From Streptomyces mexicanus (lineage in GTDB: Bacteria > Actinomycetota > Actinomycetes > Streptomycetales > Streptomycetaceae), in NCBI RefSeq assembly GCF_902506575.1, contig NZ_LR732544.1, positions 1,525,693 to 1,589,303 of the forward strand: a stretch of 63,611 bases of DNA. The letters are read 5' to 3'. Under the pieces are notes generated by a model. The model was not told the DNA's origin. It saw only the letters and a list, made by a program, of their open reading frames with translations, and did no database searches. Every line of letters begins with the position of its first letter. Within the stretch, counting starts at the first letter, position 1. Shown here in pieces: positions 24,191-31,970 of the stretch. The translations under genes were made by a program, and so were the position numbers.

Positions 24191-25016
24191 ACTGCTCCTC
24201 CACGGCGGCCGAGGCGATCGTGGTGACCGCCTTGAAGGTACGGATGCCCTCGTACATGGTGGGGCTGGTGTAGGCCACCTTGCGCTCCCCGGTCCGGGCC
24301 ACGCCGGGCACCACGGTGGCGGCCATCGCCAGGTGCTCGGCGTCGAACTCCAGCGCGATGGTGAACGGCCCGCCCTCGGCGGGCTCGTGACGAACGGCCA
24401 GCGTGGCGGCCTCCTTGGCGGCGGCGCGGATGTCGGCGGCGGTGCGGGCCGGCGTGCGGCACACGGCCGCGTACCTCGAGACGTGGTCCTTCACCGCGAC
24501 CTTCAGCGCCTCGGGCGCGTAGCCGAGGGCGTCCTCGCAGGCCACGTCGTCACCGGTGACCAGGACGACCGGCACGCCGAACTCCGCCGCCACATGCGCG
24601 TTGAGCAGCCCCTCGCTGGCCCGTACGTCGTTCAGCCACACCCCGGTGATGGAGTTGGCGAGATACGTGTGGGCCAGGACGCCCTCCATGCCGGCGCCCG
24701 CGTGGTAGCCGACGAACGCGACGCCGTCGACGTCGCCGTGCTGCACCCCCTCCACCATGGACAGCGACTTGTGCCGCCCGGTGAGCATCTGCGCCCGCTC
24801 GTCCAGCTCTTCGAGCAGCAGGTTGCGCATGGTCCAGTGGGCCTCGTTGATGAGGACCTCGTCGGCGCCCCCGTCGAAGAAGCCCAGCACGGCGGCGTTG
24901 ACGTCCGAGGTGAACATCGAGCGGCACCGCTCCCACTGCGGTGTCCCCGGCAGCACGTCCGCCGGCCAGGTGACCCCGGTGGCGCCTTCCATGTCGGCGC
25001 TGATGAGGATCTTCAT
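24183..25016 (-). CDS. M55 D-aminopeptidase, DppA-like
   Basis: Protein of 277 residues that matches the M55/DppA family from the first residues: MKILISADMEGATGV contains the Asp-x-Glu zinc ligands. Further conserved blocks are FFDGGADEVLINEAHWTMRN, VGYHAGAG and SPTMYEGIRTF. DppA of Bacillus is a self-compartmentalising decameric aminopeptidase that releases D-Ala from D-Ala-D-Ala and D-Ala-Gly-Gly. The gene opens the peptidase operon. No strong ribosome binding site is seen before its ATG. No Dpp-type transporter lies nearby in this window. Confidence 0.87.
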   Translation of the reverse strand: MKILISADMEGATGVTWPADVLPGTPQWERCRSMFTSDVNAAVLGFFDGGADEVLINEAHWTMRNLLLEELDERAQMLTGRHKSLSMVEGVQHGDVDGVAFVGYHAGAGMEGVLAHTYLANSITGVWLNDVRASEGLLNAHVAAEFGVPVVLVTGDDVACEDALGYAPEALKVAVKDHVSRYAAVCRTPARTAADIRAAAKEAATLAVRHEPAEGGPFTIALEFDAEHLAMAATVVPGVARTGERKVAYTSPTMYEGIRTFKAVTTIASAAVEEQYG

Positions 25017-25095
25017 GCTGCGCCACGTTACGCGCCGGGCGCTCGGCCCGCCACGAAGCCGGCGACACGATCCTCGATCGCCGTGCCGGCCGGCC

Positions 25096-25965
25096 CTACA
25101 CCGCCTGCTGGGAGGCCGCCGCGGCCGGGCGGAGGTCGTCGAGCGTGAGCGGGTGCGACGGGGGCTCGGGCAGGACGACACGGCGGCTGGTGTGCAGGCC
25201 GGGGCCCACGTGAAGCAGTTCGCCCGGTTCCATCGGCCGCCAGGCGGGGTTGTCGTCCATGCGCTCGCTGGCGACCACGACGGCGGGGTGGGCGGCCAGA
25301 TCGGCGGAGTGCACGCGCATCCGGCCCTCGCTGCCGCTGTGGTCGAGGTGCCGGGTGCCGTGCTGCCCGCCCGCCGGGCGCTGGAGCACGTACAGCTCGT
25401 GGGTCGCGGGGTAGCGCAGCGCCCACAGCCCGGCGGGGGTGGTCAGGACGAGGTTGAGGGCGTAGACGGGCAGGTTGTGGGCGATCCACCGCGCGGCGTG
25501 CTCGATGCCGGCGCCGACGTCACCGCCGTGGGCCCGGATCTCCCGGGTGACGAGGGCGAAGAACCGCTCGGAGTCGGTGTCGCCCGCGACCAGGGACCGG
25601 TCCTCGCCCAGGTGCGCGTCCAGCCGGTCGAGGCCCTCGATGACGCCGTTGTGCGCGAACAGCCGTCCCTCCTGGGCGAAGGGGTGGGTGTTGCGGGGCT
25701 GGAGGGAGCCCGTGGAGGCGAAGCGCACATGGGCGAGGAACGTGCTGGACTCCACCTGCCGGGCCTCCTCGGCGAAGGCCCGGTCCCGGAAGGCGGCGAC
25801 CGGGGCCTTGTCGACGCGCGGGGTGCCGTCGGCGGCGAAGTAGCCGAGCCCCGTCCCGTCGGGGTCGTGGTGGCTCTGGCGGCTGAGGCTGTCGGGGGCG
25901 TCCAGCAGCCAGAAGGTGGCGCGGGTGCGCCGGGGGGCGCTGCTCAGGCCGAACAGGCGGCACAT
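25096..25965 (-). CDS. class II glutamine amidotransferase (YafJ/EgtC-like)
   Basis: Protein of 289 residues. It begins MCRLFG, so after Met removal Cys2 is the N-terminal nucleophile of an Ntn hydrolase. Other amidohydrolase landmarks are FLAHVRFASTG, NTHPFAQEGRLFAHNG and GDTDSERFFALV. There is no synthase domain, so it either hydrolyses a gamma-glutamyl bond (as EgtC does in ergothioneine synthesis) or glutamine itself. No other ergothioneine gene is near. It lies 14 bases downstream of glutamate decarboxylase on the same strand, which makes a role in supplying or recovering glutamate possible. Confidence 0.85.
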   Translation of the reverse strand: MCRLFGLSSAPRRTRATFWLLDAPDSLSRQSHHDPDGTGLGYFAADGTPRVDKAPVAAFRDRAFAEEARQVESSTFLAHVRFASTGSLQPRNTHPFAQEGRLFAHNGVIEGLDRLDAHLGEDRSLVAGDTDSERFFALVTREIRAHGGDVGAGIEHAARWIAHNLPVYALNLVLTTPAGLWALRYPATHELYVLQRPAGGQHGTRHLDHSGSEGRMRVHSADLAAHPAVVVASERMDDNPAWRPMEPGELLHVGPGLHTSRRVVLPEPPSHPLTLDDLRPAAAASQQAV

Positions 25966-25979
25966 CGGACCCCTCCTGA

Positions 25980-27410
25980 TCAGTGACGGCCGGGGCGGCG
26001 CGGGTTCTTGGTCTCCACGCCGTGTGCGAAGCCGCCGGCGTCGTCGGCGCCGCGGTGCGGTTCAGGCTGTCCCTGGAGCCGGGGCAGGGTGCGGCGCAGG
26101 TCCTCCAGGAGCAGGTCGGCCAGGTCGTGGCTGAAGCCGTTGCGGACCACGATGCGCAGGACGGCCAGGTCGGTGCGGTTCTTGGGGAAGGTGTAGGCGG
26201 GCACCAGCCAGCCGCGCTCGCGCAGCGCGGCGGAGACGTCGAAGACGCTGAAGCGGTCGATGCCCTCGCGTACCCGGAAGGCGAACACCGGGATCTGGCT
26301 GCCGTCGGTGATCAGCTCGAACGGGCCCAGCTTTGCGATCTCGGCGGCCAGCCGGGTGGCGACGTCGCGGCAGGTCTGCTGCACCCGCCGGTAGCCGTCG
26401 AAGCCCAGACGCAGGAAGGTGTAGTACTGGGCGACGACCTGGGCGCCGGGGCGGGAGAAGTTCAGCGCGAAGGTCGGCATGTCGCCGCCGAGGTAGTTGA
26501 CGTGGAAGACCAGGTCGTCCGGGAGGGCGTCCTTGTCCCGCCACAGCGCCCAGCCGACGCCGGGCATGACCAGCCCGTACTTGTGGCCGGAGGTGTTGAT
26601 GGAGGCGACCCGCGGCAGCCGGAAGTCCCACTCCAGGTCCGGATCGAGGAAGGGCGCGATCATCCCGCCGGAGGCGGCGTCGACGTGCAGGGGGATGTCC
26701 AGGCCGGTACGGGCCTGCAGGTCGTCCAGGGCCGCGGCGATGCCGGCGACGGGCTCGTAGCTGCCGTCGAAGGTGGAGCCGAGCACGGCGACGACCCCGA
26801 TGGTGTTCTCGTCGCACAGCTCGACCGCCTTCTCGGGGGTGAGGTGGTAGCGGTCGCCCTCCATCGGCACATAGCGCGGCTCGACCTCGAAGTAGTCGGC
26901 GAACTTGTCCCAGCAGATCTGCACGTTGATGCCCATGACCAGGTTGGGCCGGTCGGTGGGCTTGCCCTCGGCGCGGCGGCGGTGCTGCCAGCGCCGTTTG
27001 AGCGCCAGTCCGCCGAGCATCGCCGCCTCGCTGGATCCGGTGGTCGAGCAGCCGGTCGCGTGCCGCGGGTCCTCGGCGTGCCAGAGCCGGGCGAGCATGT
27101 GGACGCACCGGGTCTCGAGTTCCGCGGTCTGCGGATACTCGTCCTTGTCGATCATGTTCTTCTCGGCGCACTCGTCCATGAGGCGCCGGGCCTGCGGTTC
27201 GGCCCAGGTGGAGACGAACGTGGCGAGGTTCTGCCGGGCGTTGCCGTCCAGCATCAGCTCGTCGTGGACGATCTGGTAGGCGGTGTCCGGATCCATCTCG
27301 CGCTCCGGCAGCGCGTACCGGGGGACCTGGAGGGGTTCCCGGCTGAAGATCGGGTTGACCTCCAGGTCCCGGCTGCGACCGTGCTGTTCACGAGGGTGCC
27401 TGACCGTCAT
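25980..27410 (-). CDS. gadB: glutamate decarboxylase
   Basis: Protein of 476 residues, the usual length for bacterial glutamate decarboxylases, which convert glutamate to GABA and use up a proton. PLP binding is clear: TTGSSEAAMLGGLALKRRW (phosphate side), HVDAASGGMIAPF with the ring-contact Asp, and the Schiff-base Lys277 in SGHKYGLV. The N-terminus (NPIFSREPLQVPRYALPE) and the C-terminal HGVETKNPRRPGRH-like tail fit the GadB group. The ATG at 27410 has GGCGGAG upstream. The class II amidotransferase gene follows after 14 bases and is probably co-transcribed. A GABA antiporter is not present in the window. Confidence 0.93.
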   Translation of the reverse strand: MTVRHPREQHGRSRDLEVNPIFSREPLQVPRYALPEREMDPDTAYQIVHDELMLDGNARQNLATFVSTWAEPQARRLMDECAEKNMIDKDEYPQTAELETRCVHMLARLWHAEDPRHATGCSTTGSSEAAMLGGLALKRRWQHRRRAEGKPTDRPNLVMGINVQICWDKFADYFEVEPRYVPMEGDRYHLTPEKAVELCDENTIGVVAVLGSTFDGSYEPVAGIAAALDDLQARTGLDIPLHVDAASGGMIAPFLDPDLEWDFRLPRVASINTSGHKYGLVMPGVGWALWRDKDALPDDLVFHVNYLGGDMPTFALNFSRPGAQVVAQYYTFLRLGFDGYRRVQQTCRDVATRLAAEIAKLGPFELITDGSQIPVFAFRVREGIDRFSVFDVSAALRERGWLVPAYTFPKNRTDLAVLRIVVRNGFSHDLADLLLEDLRRTLPRLQGQPEPHRGADDAGGFAHGVETKNPRRPGRH

Positions 27411-27517
27411 GTGCTCCGCCTTCGCTGTGTCGTCGCCTGTCGAGGGGCCGTGTGCGGATCGATCGAGTCCCCCCGGCAGGCGGCCGACGCGTCCGGCATG
27501 CGCTCGGCCGGCACCCC

Positions 27518-27551
27518 CCAGGTCGTTCAGCGCTCCAGGTCGTTCAGCGCT
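27518..27551. repeat. 17-bp tandem duplication over a stop codon
   Basis: CCAGGTCGTTCAGCGCT occurs twice in perfect tandem (27518-27534, 27535-27551). The second copy holds the last codons and the TGA of the GT4 gene (27544-27546), and the first repeats them just downstream. Confidence 0.8.
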
Positions 27552-28677
27552 CCAGGAAGTCGAACAGCTCCTCCCATCGGCGGGTGATGGCGTCCGGGTC
27601 GAAGCGCCGCACATTGCTCAGGGCCCGCTCCCCGAAGGCGTCGCGCAGCTGCTCGTCGGACATCAACCGCACCAGGTGGCGGGCGAGTTCGGAGGTGTTG
27701 CCGGGACGGGCCAGCAGTCCGTCCTCCTCGTGGGTGACGATCTCGCGGACCCCGGGCGCGCAGTCGAACGCCACGCACGGCACGCCGCAGGCCATCGCTT
27801 CGAGCAGGACCAGCGGGAAGCCCTCGCCGCGGGAGGACTGCACGAAGACGGAGGACGCGCGCAGCGCGCCGGGGACGTCGTCGGTCTGCCCGGCGAAGTC
27901 CACCGAGTCCTCGAGGCCCAGTTCGGCGCAGCGCTGCCTCAGCTCCGCCTCGGCCTCGCCGCGGCCGTAGATGCGCAGGGTCCAGCCGGGCTGCTGCGGC
28001 GCCACCTCGGCCCAGGCGTCCAGCAGCATGTCGACGCCCTTCTCGTGGGAGAGCCGGCCGATGCTCGCCACGACCTTCTCCGAGCGCGGTGAGGGGGTGC
28101 CGGGCGGGATGGGCAGCGGGTTCGGCATGAAACCGACGTTGTTCATGCCCTCGCCCACCCAGCGGTCGGCGTCCTCCTGGGTGAGGGCCAGCAGCCGGTC
28201 GACATCCTGGTAGTACTTCTTCACCCGCTGGAACCGGGACGTCTTGCGGCAGGTGTCGAAGGACTCGTGGGTCATGCCGATGACCCGGTGCCCGGCGGTG
28301 TCCGCGAGCGCCACCCACTCCATCGCCCACACCTGCGGAACGACGATCACCGCGCCGGGCCGGGCGGCGCGGAAGAGCGCGGTGAGCCGTTCGGCGGCCT
28401 GGCGCATGTGCGCCTCGTGGCGGCGGACGGCCGGGTCGATCCGGCCGACCAGGCGGCGGGGCCGCGGCCGGGACGGCGGGCGGCGGGCGTAGAGGGTCAC
28501 GGTCTCGAACGGGGGCCGCTCACCGAGGTCCATGGGGTGGTGGGGCGGGGCGATGCCGACGACGGTGACCCGGTGGCCGCGGCCGGCCAGCAGGGTGGCC
28601 AGCTGGATCTGCCAGCGGCCCACGCCGCCGAGTTCGTTGACCTCGTTGGCCACGAAGAAGATGTCGCGCTGGGTCAT
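27544..28677 (-). CDS. GT4 family glycosyltransferase
   Basis: Protein of 377 residues with a GT-B fold. The N-terminal Rossmann domain opens with FFVANEVNELGGVGRWQIQLATLL (the glycine-rich acceptor loop). The C-terminal donor domain has SIGRLSHEKGVDML and the EX7E motif RGEGFPLVLLEAMACGVP, placing it in GT4 (retaining). It is predicted cytoplasmic or membrane-associated and should transfer a hexose or related sugar to a lipid-linked or polymer acceptor. Its ATG overlaps the TGA of the upstream GT2/CDP-glycerol transferase gene (ATGA), so the two are translationally coupled and probably build the same cell-wall glycopolymer. Confidence 0.88.
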   Translation of the reverse strand: MTQRDIFFVANEVNELGGVGRWQIQLATLLAGRGHRVTVVGIAPPHHPMDLGERPPFETVTLYARRPPSRPRPRRLVGRIDPAVRRHEAHMRQAAERLTALFRAARPGAVIVVPQVWAMEWVALADTAGHRVIGMTHESFDTCRKTSRFQRVKKYYQDVDRLLALTQEDADRWVGEGMNNVGFMPNPLPIPPGTPSPRSEKVVASIGRLSHEKGVDMLLDAWAEVAPQQPGWTLRIYGRGEAEAELRQRCAELGLEDSVDFAGQTDDVPGALRASSVFVQSSRGEGFPLVLLEAMACGVPCVAFDCAPGVREIVTHEEDGLLARPGNTSELARHLVRLMSDEQLRDAFGERALSNVRRFDPDAITRRWEELFDFLER

Positions 28678-31547
28678 CGGGCCTCTCCCGTGGTGCCGAA
28701 GAAACGGTCCACGATCTGCGCCGCGGCATTCCCGCGGTCGTACTCACCGTACTTGTCCACGAACTCCTTCAGCCGCGCCTCGTAGGTCGTGCGCAGCGTG
28801 CCGAGGTCGGCGAGCGCGTCGAAGAACTCCTGCGCGGTCCGCGGCACCGGGCCCGGTGCCTCGGCGAGCAGGTCGAAGTAGGTGCCCCGGGTGTCCTGGG
28901 CGTACTCCTCCCAGTCGTGGGCGAAGAACACGATCGGGCGGTGCAGCAGGGCGTAGTCGAACATCACCGAGGAATAGTCGGTGATCAGGGCGTCGGCGAG
29001 CAGCATGAGGGGGGTGATGTCCGGCTCGGCGCTGACGTCGATCACCCGCCCGGCCACCGACGGGGGCAGGGTGAGCCGGTTCAGGTAGTGGGCGCGCACC
29101 AGCAGGGTGTACCGGTCGCCGAAGCGGGTCGCGAACTCCTCCACGTCGAAGGGGAACTCGAAGTCGCGGACGCGGCCGTCGGGGCGGGCGCGGAACGTGG
29201 GCGCGTAGAGCAGCACCTGACGGTCGGGGGCCAGGCCGAGGCGTTCGGCGAGCCGCTGCGCCTCGGGGTCGGGTGTGCCCTGTGTGGCCCGGACCAGGGC
29301 GTCGTTGCGCGGGTAGCCGGTGCGCAGCAGCTTGTGCTCGGGGATGCGGTAGGCGCGGGCCAGGGTGCGCACGTCGTGCTCGCTGCGGACCACGAAGTGG
29401 TCGAAGCGGTCCAGCGCCTGCTGGTAGGCGCGCTGCTCCGGCTCGGACAGCATCCGCAGACCCGGCTCGTCGAAGCCCATCCGCTTCAGCGCGGAGCCGT
29501 GCCAGGTCTGGATGTACGTCGTCTCCGGGCGCTTCGCCAGGCGCAGCGGGTAGCCCTGGTTGTCGATCCAGAACTCGGCCTGCGCGAGGGCCCTGAGGTA
29601 ACGCCAGGACCAGCGGCGCACCAGCTGCACGTCCTTCGGGAAGCCCTCGGGGCGCTGCCCGGCGTAGGACCAGATCGCGGTGATGGGTGTGCCGCGGCGG
29701 CGCAGTTCCTCGTAGAGGGCGCGGGGGCTGTCGCTGTACTGCTTGCCCAGGTGGCTCTCGAAGACGACGGTGCCCTTGCGGACGGGCAGCCGGGTCAGCA
29801 TGCGCTCGTAGACCTGCAGCTTGCGGGTGCCGGAGTTCAGCTCGCGGCGCACGGCGCGCAGTGTGCGGTAGGCGCCCTTGGCGGCGCGCGCCGGGCGGCT
29901 GTGCAGGTTGCGCTCCACGGCGGCGCGGCCGGTGCGGGCGAGCTGCCCGTGCTGGGTGAGCCGGAAGGCGAGGTGTCCCTTGGCGGACACCTGGGCCTCG
30001 AGGCGGTCGGCCATCAGCCGGGTCAGCCGGGGCCGGACCGGCACGTCCTCGACGTCTTCGAGGTCGACGGTGCCGACGGTGAGCCGGCTGGTGGTGCGCT
30101 TGCCGTCCGCGGTCAGGTGCAGCCGTACGTCCCACACGTCGTCGACGATGCCGAGCGGGCGGAGCTTGCGGGCCAGCGGGACCTGGGCCCGCCAGGCGAT
30201 GGTGTCGCCCTGGTGGCGGGGGGCGGGCACGGGGAAGCGGAAGGTCTGCAGGCTGCGGCGGCGGGCCCGGAACTCCAGCTCGGCGGTGAGGTTCGCGTCG
30301 TCGGCGATGGTGTGCAGCGGGTTGACGACCTCGCCGGCGAGCACCACGTCGCCGCCGCGCACCGTGTACTCGGTGAGCCGGTTGCGCAGGAACATCTGGT
30401 TCAGCTGCTTGGCGTGGTAGCCGAGGGTGGTGACGTCCAGGACGGAGCGCATCTCCGGGTCGTCGAGGTAGCGGTCGGTCCAGTAGATCCGGCCGTCCCG
30501 CTCGACCAGCGGCGCGGAGATCTTGTTCCGGTTGATCAGGGTGTCGATGGCCGGCATCAGGTCGGTCCAGTCCTCGCGCAGCAGCAGCTGGGCGCAGATG
30601 GCGTGGACCCGGTCGAGTTCGGCGTAGGCGGCGTCGGAGAAGGTCTGGACGTAGGGGCGGGCCAGCTCGGCGAAGCGGTGCCGGTAGTCGTCGTCGAGGA
30701 ACGGCAGTTCCCGGAAGTACAGCACGAGGTCGTGCTTGAGGAACTTGATGTCCTTGCGCAGCTTCAGCTCGTCCTCGCCCCGCTGCTGGAGCAGGGCGTC
30801 GATCCGGCGGTGGATCTCGACCCGGTCCGCGAAGTTCCTGATCTCGCCGCGCCGGTTGCTGATCGACTTGGTCGCGCTCTTCTGGACGACGTTCCAGAAG
30901 TAGACCGTGTTGGGGATGAGCGTGATGCGGCGGGCGGCCAGGTAGGCCTGGGCGGAGAAGAGCAGGTCCTCGTAGTGGATGCCCCGGGGGAAGGTGAGGT
31001 CGTTGTCGAGGAGGAAGTCGCGCCGGTAGCACTTGTTGGTCGACAGAGTGTCGAAGACGAACAGGTCCGGCAGCTCGGCGACGGACTCCAGGGTGCGGGT
31101 GGAGCGGTACAGCCAGGGGTACCACAGCACCCGCTTGCCGTGCCTGCTGTCGGTGTGGACCCGGACGCACAGACCGGAGACGAGGTCGGCGCCGGTGCGG
31201 TCACCGGCCTCCACCATGTTGCGGCAGGCGTTCGGCTCCAGCGTGTCGTCGCTGTCCAGGAACATCACGTACCGGCCGCGGGCCACCTTCACGCCCTGGT
31301 TGCGGGGCTCACCGCAGCCGCCGCTGTTCTCCGGCAGGCGGATCGCGCGGACCTTGCCGGGATGGGCCGCGGCGAGCGCCTGCGCGACCTCGTAGGAGCC
31401 GTCCGTCGAGCAGTCGTCGGCGATGATCACCTCGACATTGCGCAGACTTTGCTCAAGAACGGAACCGACCGCCGTCGCAAGTCGGTCCTCGTCGTTGTAG
31501 ACGATGACGACAACACTGACGTCCGGCTCGGGCGCGACGCTCGACAC
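28674..31547 (-). CDS. bifunctional GT2 glycosyltransferase / CDP-glycerol glycerophosphotransferase
   Basis: Protein of 957 residues. Residues about 8-230 are a GT-A family 2 domain with VVIVYNDEDRLATAVGSV, the DDCSTDGS motif and the FLDSDDTLEP DxD-like acid pair. A middle region (about 370-520) looks beta-rich. Residues about 570-950 match the TagF/TarF-type Glyphos_transf domain, including ETTYIQTWHGSALKRMGFDEP (given as landmark), LYAPTFRARPDGR and ITDYSSVMFDYALL. This fusion makes polyol-phosphate (teichoic-acid-like) wall polymers at the inner face of the membrane. The GTG at 31547 has GAGAGGTGG upstream; longer in-frame starts have none. The gene is followed by an overlapping GT4 gene. 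Confidence 0.87.
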   Translation of the reverse strand: MSSVAPEPDVSVVVIVYNDEDRLATAVGSVLEQSLRNVEVIIADDCSTDGSYEVAQALAAAHPGKVRAIRLPENSGGCGEPRNQGVKVARGRYVMFLDSDDTLEPNACRNMVEAGDRTGADLVSGLCVRVHTDSRHGKRVLWYPWLYRSTRTLESVAELPDLFVFDTLSTNKCYRRDFLLDNDLTFPRGIHYEDLLFSAQAYLAARRITLIPNTVYFWNVVQKSATKSISNRRGEIRNFADRVEIHRRIDALLQQRGEDELKLRKDIKFLKHDLVLYFRELPFLDDDYRHRFAELARPYVQTFSDAAYAELDRVHAICAQLLLREDWTDLMPAIDTLINRNKISAPLVERDGRIYWTDRYLDDPEMRSVLDVTTLGYHAKQLNQMFLRNRLTEYTVRGGDVVLAGEVVNPLHTIADDANLTAELEFRARRRSLQTFRFPVPAPRHQGDTIAWRAQVPLARKLRPLGIVDDVWDVRLHLTADGKRTTSRLTVGTVDLEDVEDVPVRPRLTRLMADRLEAQVSAKGHLAFRLTQHGQLARTGRAAVERNLHSRPARAAKGAYRTLRAVRRELNSGTRKLQVYERMLTRLPVRKGTVVFESHLGKQYSDSPRALYEELRRRGTPITAIWSYAGQRPEGFPKDVQLVRRWSWRYLRALAQAEFWIDNQGYPLRLAKRPETTYIQTWHGSALKRMGFDEPGLRMLSEPEQRAYQQALDRFDHFVVRSEHDVRTLARAYRIPEHKLLRTGYPRNDALVRATQGTPDPEAQRLAERLGLAPDRQVLLYAPTFRARPDGRVRDFEFPFDVEEFATRFGDRYTLLVRAHYLNRLTLPPSVAGRVIDVSAEPDITPLMLLADALITDYSSVMFDYALLHRPIVFFAHDWEEYAQDTRGTYFDLLAEAPGPVPRTAQEFFDALADLGTLRTTYEARLKEFVDKYGEYDRGNAAAQIVDRFFGTTGEAR

Positions 31548-31970
31548 GGCCACCTCTCGTCTCTGTCGGTGCGGCGGAGTGGACGTAACCCTACAGGCTG
31601 TAAGGGAAGCGACCGCCCCCGCCCTCGCCAAAACTACGTCAATGCGACAATACGCCGCGCTCCTGACACGCAGGCCGCCCCGCCCGCCGGGGGCCGGGCA
31701 CGCCGGGGCCCGCACGCGTGGGCAGCCGCCGCGTCCGGCGCCGACCCGCTCGTCCTCGCACCCGCAAACTACCGGCCCGGCCTGTGCGGCTCATGGGCAG
31801 GGGCCCAGGGGTCGTGCCGGACTCCCGCGCCCCGGCGCGGGCCGGGCCGACCGGTCCGGGCTCCTGCGGACAGGACGGGGCGGGACACGCCGGTACGCAT
31901 GCCCCGCCCGGGCCGGCTCACTCCTCGTGGCCGGGTCGGTCCTCGTGCGCGGATCGGTCCGCGTGGCCGG
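31548..31970. other. intergenic region upstream of the wall-polymer genes
   Basis: No gene is supported in these 423 bp. The half near 31547 is less GC-rich than the rest and holds a near-palindrome CCCTACAGGCTGTAAGGG (31588-31605) and AATGCGACAA (31641-31650), the same 10-mer that occurs upstream of the MFS gene (34441-34450). It probably carries the promoter of the GT2/CDP-glycerol gene. The part near 31900 shows tandem GGTCSKTC-type direct repeats just past the MFS stop. Confidence 0.45.
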
